Source: Desulfobacteraceae bacterium (GTDB taxonomy: Bacteria > Desulfobacterota > Desulfobacteria > Desulfobacterales > ETH-SRB1). From it: a stretch of DNA of 23,107 nt. A program made the position numbers and the translations under genes. The notes under the pieces are model-generated. The model saw only the letters and a list, made by a program, of their open reading frames with translations, was not told the origin of the DNA and did no database searches. Below, one piece after another: positions 7,450-15,192 of the stretch. The DNA is taken from positions 1 to 23,107 of the forward strand of contig DAOWEW010000141.1 of NCBI GenBank assembly GCA_030638305.1, read 5' to 3'. Within the stretch, counting starts at the first letter, position 1, and each line of letters begins with the position of its first letter.

Positions 7450-9852
7450 ATGTTTAGTTCCATCTTATATCGAAGAATTTGTTTTGTTATTTTTTTTACA
7501 GTTCTATGTTATGCAGTAACTATTTATATTTTTTCTGTGCCTTTGATCAACAAAACGGTTTATAGCAGAGAAGAAGAAGCGGCAAAGACCATTATGGACA
7601 ACATGGCTGAATTTGTTAAGTCTAAACACTTCGGCTTAGAAATATACAGAGCTTCTGCTCTTAACGCTCGCAAAAAAGAACTCAAACACATCATTCAAAT
7701 CCAGGAAAACTTTATTAAAGCAAAATACAATCAATATAAGACCGGAAATTTGACTGAATCGGAAGCAAAATACCAGGCCTTAGAAATATTACGTACTTTT
7801 AAATATGGAAATAATGATTATGTCTGGATATCATCATACGATTCCGTGCTCATTTCACATCCCGATCCCAAACTGCATAATGCTGATTTTTCTCAGGTTA
7901 AAGACATAGATGGGAATTTAATCGTTCCACCGATGGTTCGGGTGGCAAGGGAAAATGGCGAAGGGTATACATTCTACTGGTGGAAAAGACTTGAGGAAGA
8001 AAAGCCTATAGAGAAAATTACCTATTCCAGACATTTTCCCCAATGGGAGTGGGTCATGGCAACGGGAGTGTATATTGACGATGTTGAAGCCGATATAAAC
8101 AGCCTTAAAGAAAAGATGATCAATGAACTTCGGCAGATGGTACACACGATAAAAATTGCCCGGACAGGCTACATGTATATATTTGATGCCAATATGAATA
8201 TGATTATGCATCCCAACCCCAATATTGAGAATACTGATTTTTCTTCTCTTCTCAATCCTGTGACTAACAAATCAATTGGAAGGGAACTTATGGCGGCAGC
8301 AAAAACTCCGGAGGGAAAGCTTTATTACAAGTGGGATAAGCCTGATGATAAAGGTCATTACATTTACGATAAAATTTCATGGGTAATATATAATAAGGAA
8401 TTAGGCTGGTATATTGTCTCTTCAGTATATACCGAAGAACTCAACAGTAGTGCTATTATGCTGCGCAACATGATTTTCAGTATCTCCGTGGTAATGTTCC
8501 TTCTTTTCATCGGGGTTGCCATAATATTTGTTAACAGAATTCTGGTACCTGTAAAGAAACTGTCTGATATGGCTGTCAGGGTGAAAAACGGTGATCTATC
8601 CGCTCAATGTGACGTTACCGGCAAAGACGAATTCGGTATGCTGGCAGTGACTTTCAACGGCATGGTAAACCAAATAAAATCCCACATAAAAGAACTGGAC
8701 AGCAAAGTGCAGGAACGGACCCGGGAATTGGATAAAAAAAATGAAAAACTGTTAAAAGAGATTGCCGAAAGAAACAGGATGGAGCTGGAAACCAAGAAAG
8801 CCAATGAGAAATTAACAATCTGGGTAAACGAGTTAAAACAGCACAACCATGAAATGTTCCTGCTGAACCAGATGGGTGATATGCTCCAGGCATGTCATGC
8901 AATTGAGGAGACATACGGAGTCATAGCTGAAACCTTTGAAGGACTTTTTCCGGGCGAAGCCGGTTCGTTATTCTTTCTGAAAAATTCAGGGAATCTGTTG
9001 GAAAGCGCAGTTGCCTGGGGAAATTATTCCGATGATGATATTTTTCAACGCGAACACTGTTGGGGGTTAAGGCGTGGCAAGGTACATCAAGTCGTAATGC
9101 CCGGTAGCGGTCAGGTATGCCAACACGTTAAAGCCACACCCCCTTTTGGATCATTATGTATTCCATTGGTCGGGAAGAATGAAGTCCTGGGAATGCTTCA
9201 TCTTAGATTTGCCGGATACGATCCTGATTTATCGGAAGAAGAAAACAGGCGTTTATTGGAATCCAAACAGCATCTGGTCATGACCGTCGCAGATCATTTG
9301 TCCCTATCGTTAGCCAATTTGAAATTAAGAGACCGACTGCAAGAACTTTCTATACGCGACCCTCTCACAGAACTATACAACCGCCGGTTTATGCAGGAAT
9401 CACTGGAAAGGGAAATCAGAACAGCCCAACGGGACAACTCTAATGTAGGTATCCTCATGATTGATGTGGATCATTTTAAAGTGTTCAATGACAACTATGG
9501 CCATGAGGCCGGAGATGTTGTTCTTAGAGAACTTGGGGCATATTTTAGAAAGAACTTTCGAGGTGGAGATATTGCGTGTCGCTTTGGTGGGGAAGAATTT
9601 ACGATAATAATGCCAAGAACATCATTGGAAAATGCGCATAAGCGTGCAGAAAAACTGTGTTTTGGTATTAAAAATGAACTTAGTGTTAAATATCTCAATA
9701 AAAATTACAATATTACAATTTCGGTGGGGGTTGCTATTTTTCCTGTAAACGGTTCTAATTCAAAAGATTTACTTGTCGCAGCGGATACTGCTCTATATCG
9801 GGCAAAAAATGCCGGCCGAAATCAAGTTGTAATTGCGGAAATTATTAAATGA
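7450..9852 (+). CDS. Membrane diguanylate cyclase, double Cache-HAMP-GAF-GGDEF
   Basis: An 800-residue inner-membrane sensor that probably makes cyclic di-GMP from two GTP. TM1 is at about residues 8-32. The periplasmic part (about 35-335) contains two Cache-type repeats, each with a YVWI/YMYI...HPDP/HPNP core. TM2 is at about 337-362, followed by HAMP (about 363-415), a coiled coil, a GAF domain (about 485-630) and GGDEF (about 640-800). The active site reads GGEEF at 713-717. The inhibitory I-site RGGD (704-707) lies exactly five residues before it, so product inhibition is expected. Periplasmic Cache domains usually bind small ligands such as organic acids. The gene follows the histidine kinase by 66 bases with GAGGAAA before the ATG, so co-transcription is likely but not proven. 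Confidence 0.95.
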   Translation: MFSSILYRRICFVIFFTVLCYAVTIYIFSVPLINKTVYSREEEAAKTIMDNMAEFVKSKHFGLEIYRASALNARKKELKHIIQIQENFIKAKYNQYKTGNLTESEAKYQALEILRTFKYGNNDYVWISSYDSVLISHPDPKLHNADFSQVKDIDGNLIVPPMVRVARENGEGYTFYWWKRLEEEKPIEKITYSRHFPQWEWVMATGVYIDDVEADINSLKEKMINELRQMVHTIKIARTGYMYIFDANMNMIMHPNPNIENTDFSSLLNPVTNKSIGRELMAAAKTPEGKLYYKWDKPDDKGHYIYDKISWVIYNKELGWYIVSSVYTEELNSSAIMLRNMIFSISVVMFLLFIGVAIIFVNRILVPVKKLSDMAVRVKNGDLSAQCDVTGKDEFGMLAVTFNGMVNQIKSHIKELDSKVQERTRELDKKNEKLLKEIAERNRMELETKKANEKLTIWVNELKQHNHEMFLLNQMGDMLQACHAIEETYGVIAETFEGLFPGEAGSLFFLKNSGNLLESAVAWGNYSDDDIFQREHCWGLRRGKVHQVVMPGSGQVCQHVKATPPFGSLCIPLVGKNEVLGMLHLRFAGYDPDLSEEENRRLLESKQHLVMTVADHLSLSLANLKLRDRLQELSIRDPLTELYNRRFMQESLEREIRTAQRDNSNVGILMIDVDHFKVFNDNYGHEAGDVVLRELGAYFRKNFRGGDIACRFGGEEFTIIMPRTSLENAHKRAEKLCFGIKNELSVKYLNKNYNITISVGVAIFPVNGSNSKDLLVAADTALYRAKNAGRNQVVIAEIIK

Positions 9853-9896
9853 ACTGAACTGGTGATCTGATACCAACGTTTTTTTAAAAACAGCTG

Positions 9897-9929
9897 AAAA
9901 ATAAAAGAAACAACCAAAAATAAAAGAAA
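9897..9929. repeat. Tandem 14-bp direct repeat, period 19
   Basis: AAAAATAAAAGAAA occurs at 9897-9910 and again at 9916-9929, in the gap between the diguanylate cyclase and the next gene. The purine-rich, A-tract character could bend DNA near a promoter for the following cluster. It could equally be a chance low-complexity duplication. Confidence 0.4.
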
Positions 9930-10061
9930 AAGCACTACAAATTAGTATCAAGTCATATGAACAACGCTATACCATTTGTTTTTTAAAAGAGATAGATTTA
10001 ATCTAACTTTTGTTTAGCCTTGCTTTATAAGTTCCGAATTCTTTGCCAAGGAGTCATAACA

Positions 10062-10937
10062 ATGAAACATATGCCTATTAAATCAGGCCGTAAAGGTTTG
10101 GCTATAAGTATTATATGGTTGTTTTGTCTTTCGGGTTATTCCAGTGATGCCTTCGATCATTGTGATCCTGTTATCTTAGAAAGAGCCGATAAAAATCCTG
10201 ATTTAGCCTATCGGGAATTTAATAACCGATGTGAAGGTTTTTACAGTTCGCAGGTCTCGGGATTAGCAATTACTGTTAAGGGGTTCACCTTGGGCGGGTT
10301 TGATTTTAAGAGAGACAGGACGGAGGTTGTGGAGATCTCGTTTCCTTATCATGCAGATCATAATGTACACATTCAGGCCAAGGCCATACCGGTTAAAACC
10401 TATTACCGAATGGATGCCGATCTGGATGCCGGCAAAAAACTGTGTTGGCCGATAAAGGACATTATTTACAGCGCCACAGACTTAACCAGTGATCAGATCG
10501 GATTATGCGCGTGGATTAAAACGAATGATAAAAAGATAAATGAAAAAAGGATATTTGTTCCTGTTCGAGCTGAATCCAAAATATTAGGTTCCCAAAAGGA
10601 TAACAGGATTCGATTAACCGTCCAGGTCTCACACGATATCGGTAAGTTCTGGTGGCGGATTACTCAAGCCGTCATTGATGGTAAAAAACATGAAAGCAAA
10701 TGGGAAAAACCGGAAGCAGGAGCCGAACCAATACGCATGGGGGAACCCATCATCATTCTCCTTCCCGAAAAAATGTCAGGGCCGGTGGAGCTGGAATTAA
10801 AAGCAAGAAAAAAGAATACCGATTATTGGTACACAAAGATTGTGTCATTGGATTTGGGAGATGGGCAAAATAATGGCCAGGAAAAAGATATCTCAAAGAA
10901 ACAAAAGCAAATACCATACAATCAAGGGGACCAGTGA
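10062..10937 (+). CDS. Exported protein of unknown family
   Basis: A 291-residue protein with a signal-peptide-like N-terminus: basic residues, then the hydrophobic run GLAISIIWLFCLSGYS. The rest is hydrophilic, with several Cys (HCDP, NNRCEGF, LCW, GLCAW) and a mostly beta character, and the tail is rich in Lys, Gln and Gly. I do not recognise the family. ATG 10062 is supported by AAGGAG at 10048-10053, 8 bases upstream. It is the first of five consecutive genes for exported or membrane proteins, and its TGA overlaps the GTG of the next gene. The periplasm or cell surface is the likely location. Confidence 0.8.
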   Translation: MKHMPIKSGRKGLAISIIWLFCLSGYSSDAFDHCDPVILERADKNPDLAYREFNNRCEGFYSSQVSGLAITVKGFTLGGFDFKRDRTEVVEISFPYHADHNVHIQAKAIPVKTYYRMDADLDAGKKLCWPIKDIIYSATDLTSDQIGLCAWIKTNDKKINEKRIFVPVRAESKILGSQKDNRIRLTVQVSHDIGKFWWRITQAVIDGKKHESKWEKPEAGAEPIRMGEPIIILLPEKMSGPVELELKARKKNTDYWYTKIVSLDLGDGQNNGQEKDISKKQKQIPYNQGDQ

Positions 10938-11866
10938 TCCACATAAATATTTTCAAGTATTTGATAGTACCTTTTTTAATCGGCGCCTTGTTAATCGGTT
11001 TATGGTACAAGCGAAGTTCAAACGCGAATTTTTACTTCGAGGTTATAACGGATTATGCAGTGTTCGATCTGTCCGACAGATGGACAATCCCTTTATATGA
11101 CCCATTGCCTTTAAAAACCCTGTATATTGAAAATATAGACAAAGAAGCATTCAAGGAAAAGAATCCCTTTGCCGTGGATATTGCAAATAAGATTGAAGAG
11201 ACAAAGGTTTATCTCTCAACCCTTGCTATCTGTCCGGATGATCAGGGTGAAAAAACCGAACAGCAAAGTCGGAATGGGACCATTGAATTGGAGGCCGATG
11301 CATTGTCACTGAATTTTTTTGTTAAAAGTGCGTGTATTTCAGGTGCGTATTATAAGCCGGAAATCGGTGGGGTTGATATCGTACATCCGACTGAAGGCAT
11401 GCCACCGGAAACCATCCGCTTCAAGACCCGGGTAAGCCTATCCAGCCCAACCCGAGTTACACTATCCCCGGATCAGCAATGGATCTTTTATCAGATGCAA
11501 ATCGCAAAGATCCAATTCGGAAAAGAGATGCCGCCCGGATCAGGGCATTTTATTTCGAGGATAAAATCAGGTCAGCTGACGGTCCTCGGATCCAAGAAAG
11601 TCATTGATTTGGGTTGGGCAGACAATTTGCGAATCGACCAGGTTACTGAAAATCGGCGGATGACGATTGAGAAGAGTCTGAATGGATTCAAAATAACTTT
11701 TTTGGGTAAAGCGGGTATCTTGAAAGCGGGTCCAAGGGGATTTGAGAAGGATCTTCGTCCACGATTTCTTGAATTATGCCATAACTATGCCCCCCTTGGC
11801 CTATTCATTTGGGCCTTTACTTTTTTATGGTCAGTCTTTGGTTATTTAAGGGCGTTGCGTAAATAA
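10934..11866 (+). CDS. Membrane-anchored protein of unknown family with TM at both ends
   Basis: A 310-residue protein. The N-terminal segment (about residues 5-23, IFKYLIVPFLIGALLIGLW) and the C-terminal one (about 289-305, GLFIWAFTFLWSVFGYL) are hydrophobic, with about 260 hydrophilic residues between them that should face the periplasm. The middle is beta-rich and matches nothing I know. GTG 10934 overlaps the preceding stop (GTGA), with AAGGGGA just upstream, so translation is coupled. The next gene starts 10 bases after its stop, and that gene's Shine-Dalgarno sequence overlaps this TAA. Confidence 0.78.
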   Translation: MIHINIFKYLIVPFLIGALLIGLWYKRSSNANFYFEVITDYAVFDLSDRWTIPLYDPLPLKTLYIENIDKEAFKEKNPFAVDIANKIEETKVYLSTLAICPDDQGEKTEQQSRNGTIELEADALSLNFFVKSACISGAYYKPEIGGVDIVHPTEGMPPETIRFKTRVSLSSPTRVTLSPDQQWIFYQMQIAKIQFGKEMPPGSGHFISRIKSGQLTVLGSKKVIDLGWADNLRIDQVTENRRMTIEKSLNGFKITFLGKAGILKAGPRGFEKDLRPRFLELCHNYAPLGLFIWAFTFLWSVFGYLRALRK

Positions 11867-11872
11867 GGAGGT
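11865..11872 (+). promoter_or_regulatory. Near-perfect Shine-Dalgarno for the protease/SUMF1 gene
   Basis: AAGGAGGT overlaps the stop of the upstream gene and lies 4-5 bases before ATG 11877. It is the strongest ribosome binding site in this cluster. This fixes the start and suggests the protein is made at a higher level than its neighbours. Confidence 0.75.
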
Positions 11873-11876
11873 ATAA

Positions 11877-13229
11877 ATGACCCAAGCATTTCGAAGGTTG
11901 CTGCTGGTCTGTCTGCTTTTGCTGAGCTGGGATGGGTGCGCACATAACGGAGGGATGCGAATTGAGGAACTGAAGACAAATGTGGTAAGGGTACGTACAA
12001 CCTTCCCGCAGGCTGAGATTTGTTACGGTTTTGGTTTTATAACCGGGGAGCGCTGGAATGACAAAAATAGATATATCCATGTGTTAACCGCCAATCACAA
12101 TCTTAGGCCAGAAGGTCTGGATTATCCGGATTTCCAAATTGAAAAAGTAGAGGTGATGTTCTACCCCTGCGAAGGTCATGGCTGGATAGAGGCTGTGCAC
12201 ATGCATCCGTTTGATGAAGAGATGGATATCGTGTTATTGCAAGTGGATATCCGCCATTGCTCATCGGTTTCGCGATTTAATCGTAACGCGGATCAATCAC
12301 TGGCGTGGAAAATAGGTCAGTTTGCTCGACCCAAGAAGCATGAACAGGTATGGTTCATCGGCCGAGACGGTGAGTGGCAAGTTCCACTGAATGGCACAAT
12401 TGAGAGCATGAACAGGGTAAACCATCAAATAGTTGTGAATATTTCCAGTGTAAAACCCGGTTCGTCAGGTGCACCGTTGATCAATCGTCACGGTAAAATA
12501 ATTGGTTTGCTGACAATGGATAAAGGCAGCAGTTCGGCCAAAGCCACAAGCATGGATATCATTCAATACACCATCAGGGAAAAATGGCGACAACCCTTTG
12601 ATGAGATCATTGCTGAAGGGAGCGTTTCGCAGAAGGTGAATTGTGATCCGGAAAAGGGGCGGTTAGCAGACAATCAGATCAGAAACGATTTTGGGATGCG
12701 ATTTGTTCCTATTGACAGTGGAAACACCAGCAATGAGCACTATATCCAGAAAACCGAGGTCACACAGTGTCAATGGGAGGCGGTTATGGCGGATAGGCCG
12801 TCCTATTTCAATAGATGTGGAGACCATTGTCCGGTAGAGAATGTATCCTGGCAACAGGTACAGGCTTTTATCGTCCAACTCAATGCATTGGATAATGTAT
12901 ATGATTATCGCCTGCCCACGGAAGTGGAATGGGAATGGGCTTGTGGAGTTTCTACACAACAAAAAACCATGGCACCGGGTTTCACCTTGGCTGTTATGTC
13001 TTATCCGGCCAATGCCAATAATATTTTCGACATGAACGGGAATGTCCGTGAATGGTGCGATGGTGAGTTTATTTGCCCGGCACCGCCCACTACGGGCAAG
13101 ATGCGCGTAGTCCGGGGGGGCGGATGGAGAAGTTCGGCGGCAAACCAGCGGTGCGATACAAGAGATGGCGTGCATGAAACCGTTAATGACCCGACTATCG
13201 GTTTACGACTTGTTGCGGAACCCAGTTAA
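11877..13229 (+). CDS. Exported trypsin-like serine protease fused to a SUMF1/formylglycine-enzyme-like domain
   Basis: A 450-residue two-domain protein. The N-terminus has a hydrophobic export signal (LLLVCLLLLSW) ending near Cys21, a poor lipobox, so lipidation is uncertain. Residues about 30-240 look like a chymotrypsin-fold protease with an apparent triad His74 (TANHN), Asp117 (MDIVLL) and Ser197 in PGSSGAP. Residues about 270-450 form an FGE-sulfatase/SUMF1-type domain: GMRFVPI, KTEVTQCQW, PVENVSWQQV, RLPTEVEWEWAC, MNGNVREWCDG, RVVRGGGWRSS. In true formylglycine-generating enzyme two catalytic Cys follow RGGS. Here that stretch reads WRSSAANQRC and both positions are lost, so this domain more likely binds a ligand than oxidises a Cys. 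Likely periplasmic or surface-located. The substrate is unknown. Confidence 0.88.
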   Translation: MTQAFRRLLLVCLLLLSWDGCAHNGGMRIEELKTNVVRVRTTFPQAEICYGFGFITGERWNDKNRYIHVLTANHNLRPEGLDYPDFQIEKVEVMFYPCEGHGWIEAVHMHPFDEEMDIVLLQVDIRHCSSVSRFNRNADQSLAWKIGQFARPKKHEQVWFIGRDGEWQVPLNGTIESMNRVNHQIVVNISSVKPGSSGAPLINRHGKIIGLLTMDKGSSSAKATSMDIIQYTIREKWRQPFDEIIAEGSVSQKVNCDPEKGRLADNQIRNDFGMRFVPIDSGNTSNEHYIQKTEVTQCQWEAVMADRPSYFNRCGDHCPVENVSWQQVQAFIVQLNALDNVYDYRLPTEVEWEWACGVSTQQKTMAPGFTLAVMSYPANANNIFDMNGNVREWCDGEFICPAPPTTGKMRVVRGGGWRSSAANQRCDTRDGVHETVNDPTIGLRLVAEPS

Positions 13230-13291
13230 ATCAGCGTACAAAGCGTTCTGAGGGAACAGGTTTGTGTGCGAACAATCATAGGAGAGACATG

Positions 13292-15103
13292 ATGACTTTT
13301 AGCCTACGCGTAAAAATTCTATCCGCCATGATTATGATCATGTTCAGTAGCCCTGTTATCGCCTGGACTCAAACCATTGATAGTGTACAGTGCGAACATC
13401 CGCAAAAGGTGATGGCCATATATTCAAAACAGTGTCCAAATAACGAAAAAGATTGTTGCATATCCGAATCGGCGGGAGAATTGAGCGTGGTTGATCTGTT
13501 GAAAGCCGCAGCAAAATGCAGAGGTAGCGATAACTTCAATATTTGTGACGAAGAAGTGAAAGCCACCTATAGTGGCTATCTTAAAGGCTGGAGATGTGAA
13601 CTGGAACAGCATCTAAAAGATTTGGATCCGGTAAGGAAATTGGAGATACGAAAGGAGATCATCAGTCTAAAAGGGAGAATTAAAGATATTCAAGCTGTGA
13701 CACCAGAGCAATGCCTGAACATATCGTGTAAGGATTGCGACAGCGTCGAATTGTGCCGAGAAAGATGTTTGAATAACAGAAAAAAAATGCTGTCCTGGCG
13801 TAACCGATACAAAATTACAATGCAGGGAAATCAATACCTGGACTGTAATACGTGCCTTAAGGCTCTTGAGGATTACTATAACGAGCAAAAAGAGATGTTT
13901 TTTGCAAACAAACTTAATGAAAATTTAATTTATACCCCGGAACATCTCAATGTCATGTGGGGCTTGTTATACTGTTTGTCACCGTCCACGGATAAAAAGA
14001 AAGAAATGGACCAAACCTGCTTAAACAAAGCGAGAAAGATCCTACCCCATGTCATGCTCCCTTTTGTTCTTCCGCCTTCGGAATTGCTTCAACTCTTTGA
14101 AGATCGACTCAAAAAAGGTGATTTGACGCAAGAGGAGATCAGGAAGATCATGGAGAAGAAAAATCAAGCCATCTATGTTATTAAGGTGCTGGTAGAACTA
14201 TTCAAAGAGAGTGATACGATCCCCGGGATGCCACCAGCCGATTTGGCGGCTATTTTGTTAAAACTGATGGAGAAGAACACGGGGTCAATGCAAAACATTG
14301 ATATAAAAAAACGATTAGAGCTTTTTAATAGAACTTTCGGTGCACTCTCTAAAAAGGAGTTAAAAAACTATTCGGACAACACCCCTGACTTTAAAAAAAC
14401 ATTTGCTGAATTCATTGTGGCGGCCTTACAAAAAGCGGATCGTACTACCTTGGAGATGCTGAAATCGTTGGGTTTTACCAATGATATATTGGTAAAGCTG
14501 ATCAAAACACAATACGAAAAGGACGGGAATAAAGAAAAGAAGCAGTTTATCTATGGTTTGATAAAGATCTTTGATGAAGAGACGATAATAATCAACGAAA
14601 TAGTTTCAGAGAAATTTCTCCGTATAGGTGATGAAACGCAGAAGAGAATATTGCAAGACGATAGGTATGAAAAGGAAATCGTAAGGCTTGTGGACAATTT
14701 GCGGGCAATTAAACCCGAACTCGTTGACTGGGAAAGACCTATGGCCAACGACCTATTAAAGCATAAGTATTTAAAATCATTCCTTATGCCTGGGTATATA
14801 CGATCATATTACCAAAAAGAACCTTCAACACTTGTTAAAGCTTGGAACTACTCTAATATTGCTTTATTGGGACTGGCAGTTGTTTCTGGGTCAGCATATA
14901 TCAACACCGATTATGATAATGATGCTTTATTCCATATAGGTGTCACGGCAACTGTGGCTTTCATTGTTAATGGGATCGTTGGGGCTTGGGATGTCTATGA
15001 ACCTCCAAAGAATAATACGGATGGCACTGCTATAACAGGACCGTATATCAGCATTAATGGACAATATGATGAACCGACGTTGATGTTTACATTCAAATTC
15101 TGA
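13292..15103 (+). CDS. Exported Cys-rich helical protein with C-terminal membrane segments, unknown family
   Basis: A 603-residue protein with a clear signal peptide (VKILSAMIMIMFSSPVIA, likely cleaved near residue 24). The first 230 residues of the mature part are rich in Cys, often paired (CPNNEKDCC, CKDCDS, CNTC), which suggests disulfides in the periplasm. A long helical middle follows. Near the C-terminus, MPGYIRSYY and then two hydrophobic stretches (ALLGLAVVSGSAYI and TATVAFIVNGIVGAW) resemble the PG-x(n)-Y-type short membrane modules seen in some Bacteroidetes-type proteins, though I am not confident of that. The chain ends LMFTFKF, with the terminal Phe typical of outer-membrane barrel strands. 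AGGAGA at 13280-13285 favours ATG 13292 over ATG 13289. Confidence 0.75.
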   Translation: MTFSLRVKILSAMIMIMFSSPVIAWTQTIDSVQCEHPQKVMAIYSKQCPNNEKDCCISESAGELSVVDLLKAAAKCRGSDNFNICDEEVKATYSGYLKGWRCELEQHLKDLDPVRKLEIRKEIISLKGRIKDIQAVTPEQCLNISCKDCDSVELCRERCLNNRKKMLSWRNRYKITMQGNQYLDCNTCLKALEDYYNEQKEMFFANKLNENLIYTPEHLNVMWGLLYCLSPSTDKKKEMDQTCLNKARKILPHVMLPFVLPPSELLQLFEDRLKKGDLTQEEIRKIMEKKNQAIYVIKVLVELFKESDTIPGMPPADLAAILLKLMEKNTGSMQNIDIKKRLELFNRTFGALSKKELKNYSDNTPDFKKTFAEFIVAALQKADRTTLEMLKSLGFTNDILVKLIKTQYEKDGNKEKKQFIYGLIKIFDEETIIINEIVSEKFLRIGDETQKRILQDDRYEKEIVRLVDNLRAIKPELVDWERPMANDLLKHKYLKSFLMPGYIRSYYQKEPSTLVKAWNYSNIALLGLAVVSGSAYINTDYDNDALFHIGVTATVAFIVNGIVGAWDVYEPPKNNTDGTAITGPYISINGQYDEPTLMFTFKF

Positions 15104-15192
15104 GCTAAAGTGTATGAAAGACACCTTTCAACCAATCGAAGTAATGCTTGACTTTTTTCACTAATAACATGGCATTCATAAAGGTGAATTAG

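Noticed and set aside
9870..9895. Terminator after the diguanylate cyclase (GTTTTTTTAAAAAC).
   Set aside because: It is only an A/T palindrome with no GC stem and no following T-run, so it is too weak to call.
12690..13229. Possible diversity-generating retroelement target, since such targets often carry a SUMF1/C-type lectin fold at the C-terminus.
   Set aside because: No reverse transcriptase gene and no template-like repeat of this region were seen in the window.
15148..15192. Promoter before the lipoprotein gene (TTGACT at 15148).
   Set aside because: No acceptable -10 box lies at 16-18 bases. The gene may be read from upstream instead.
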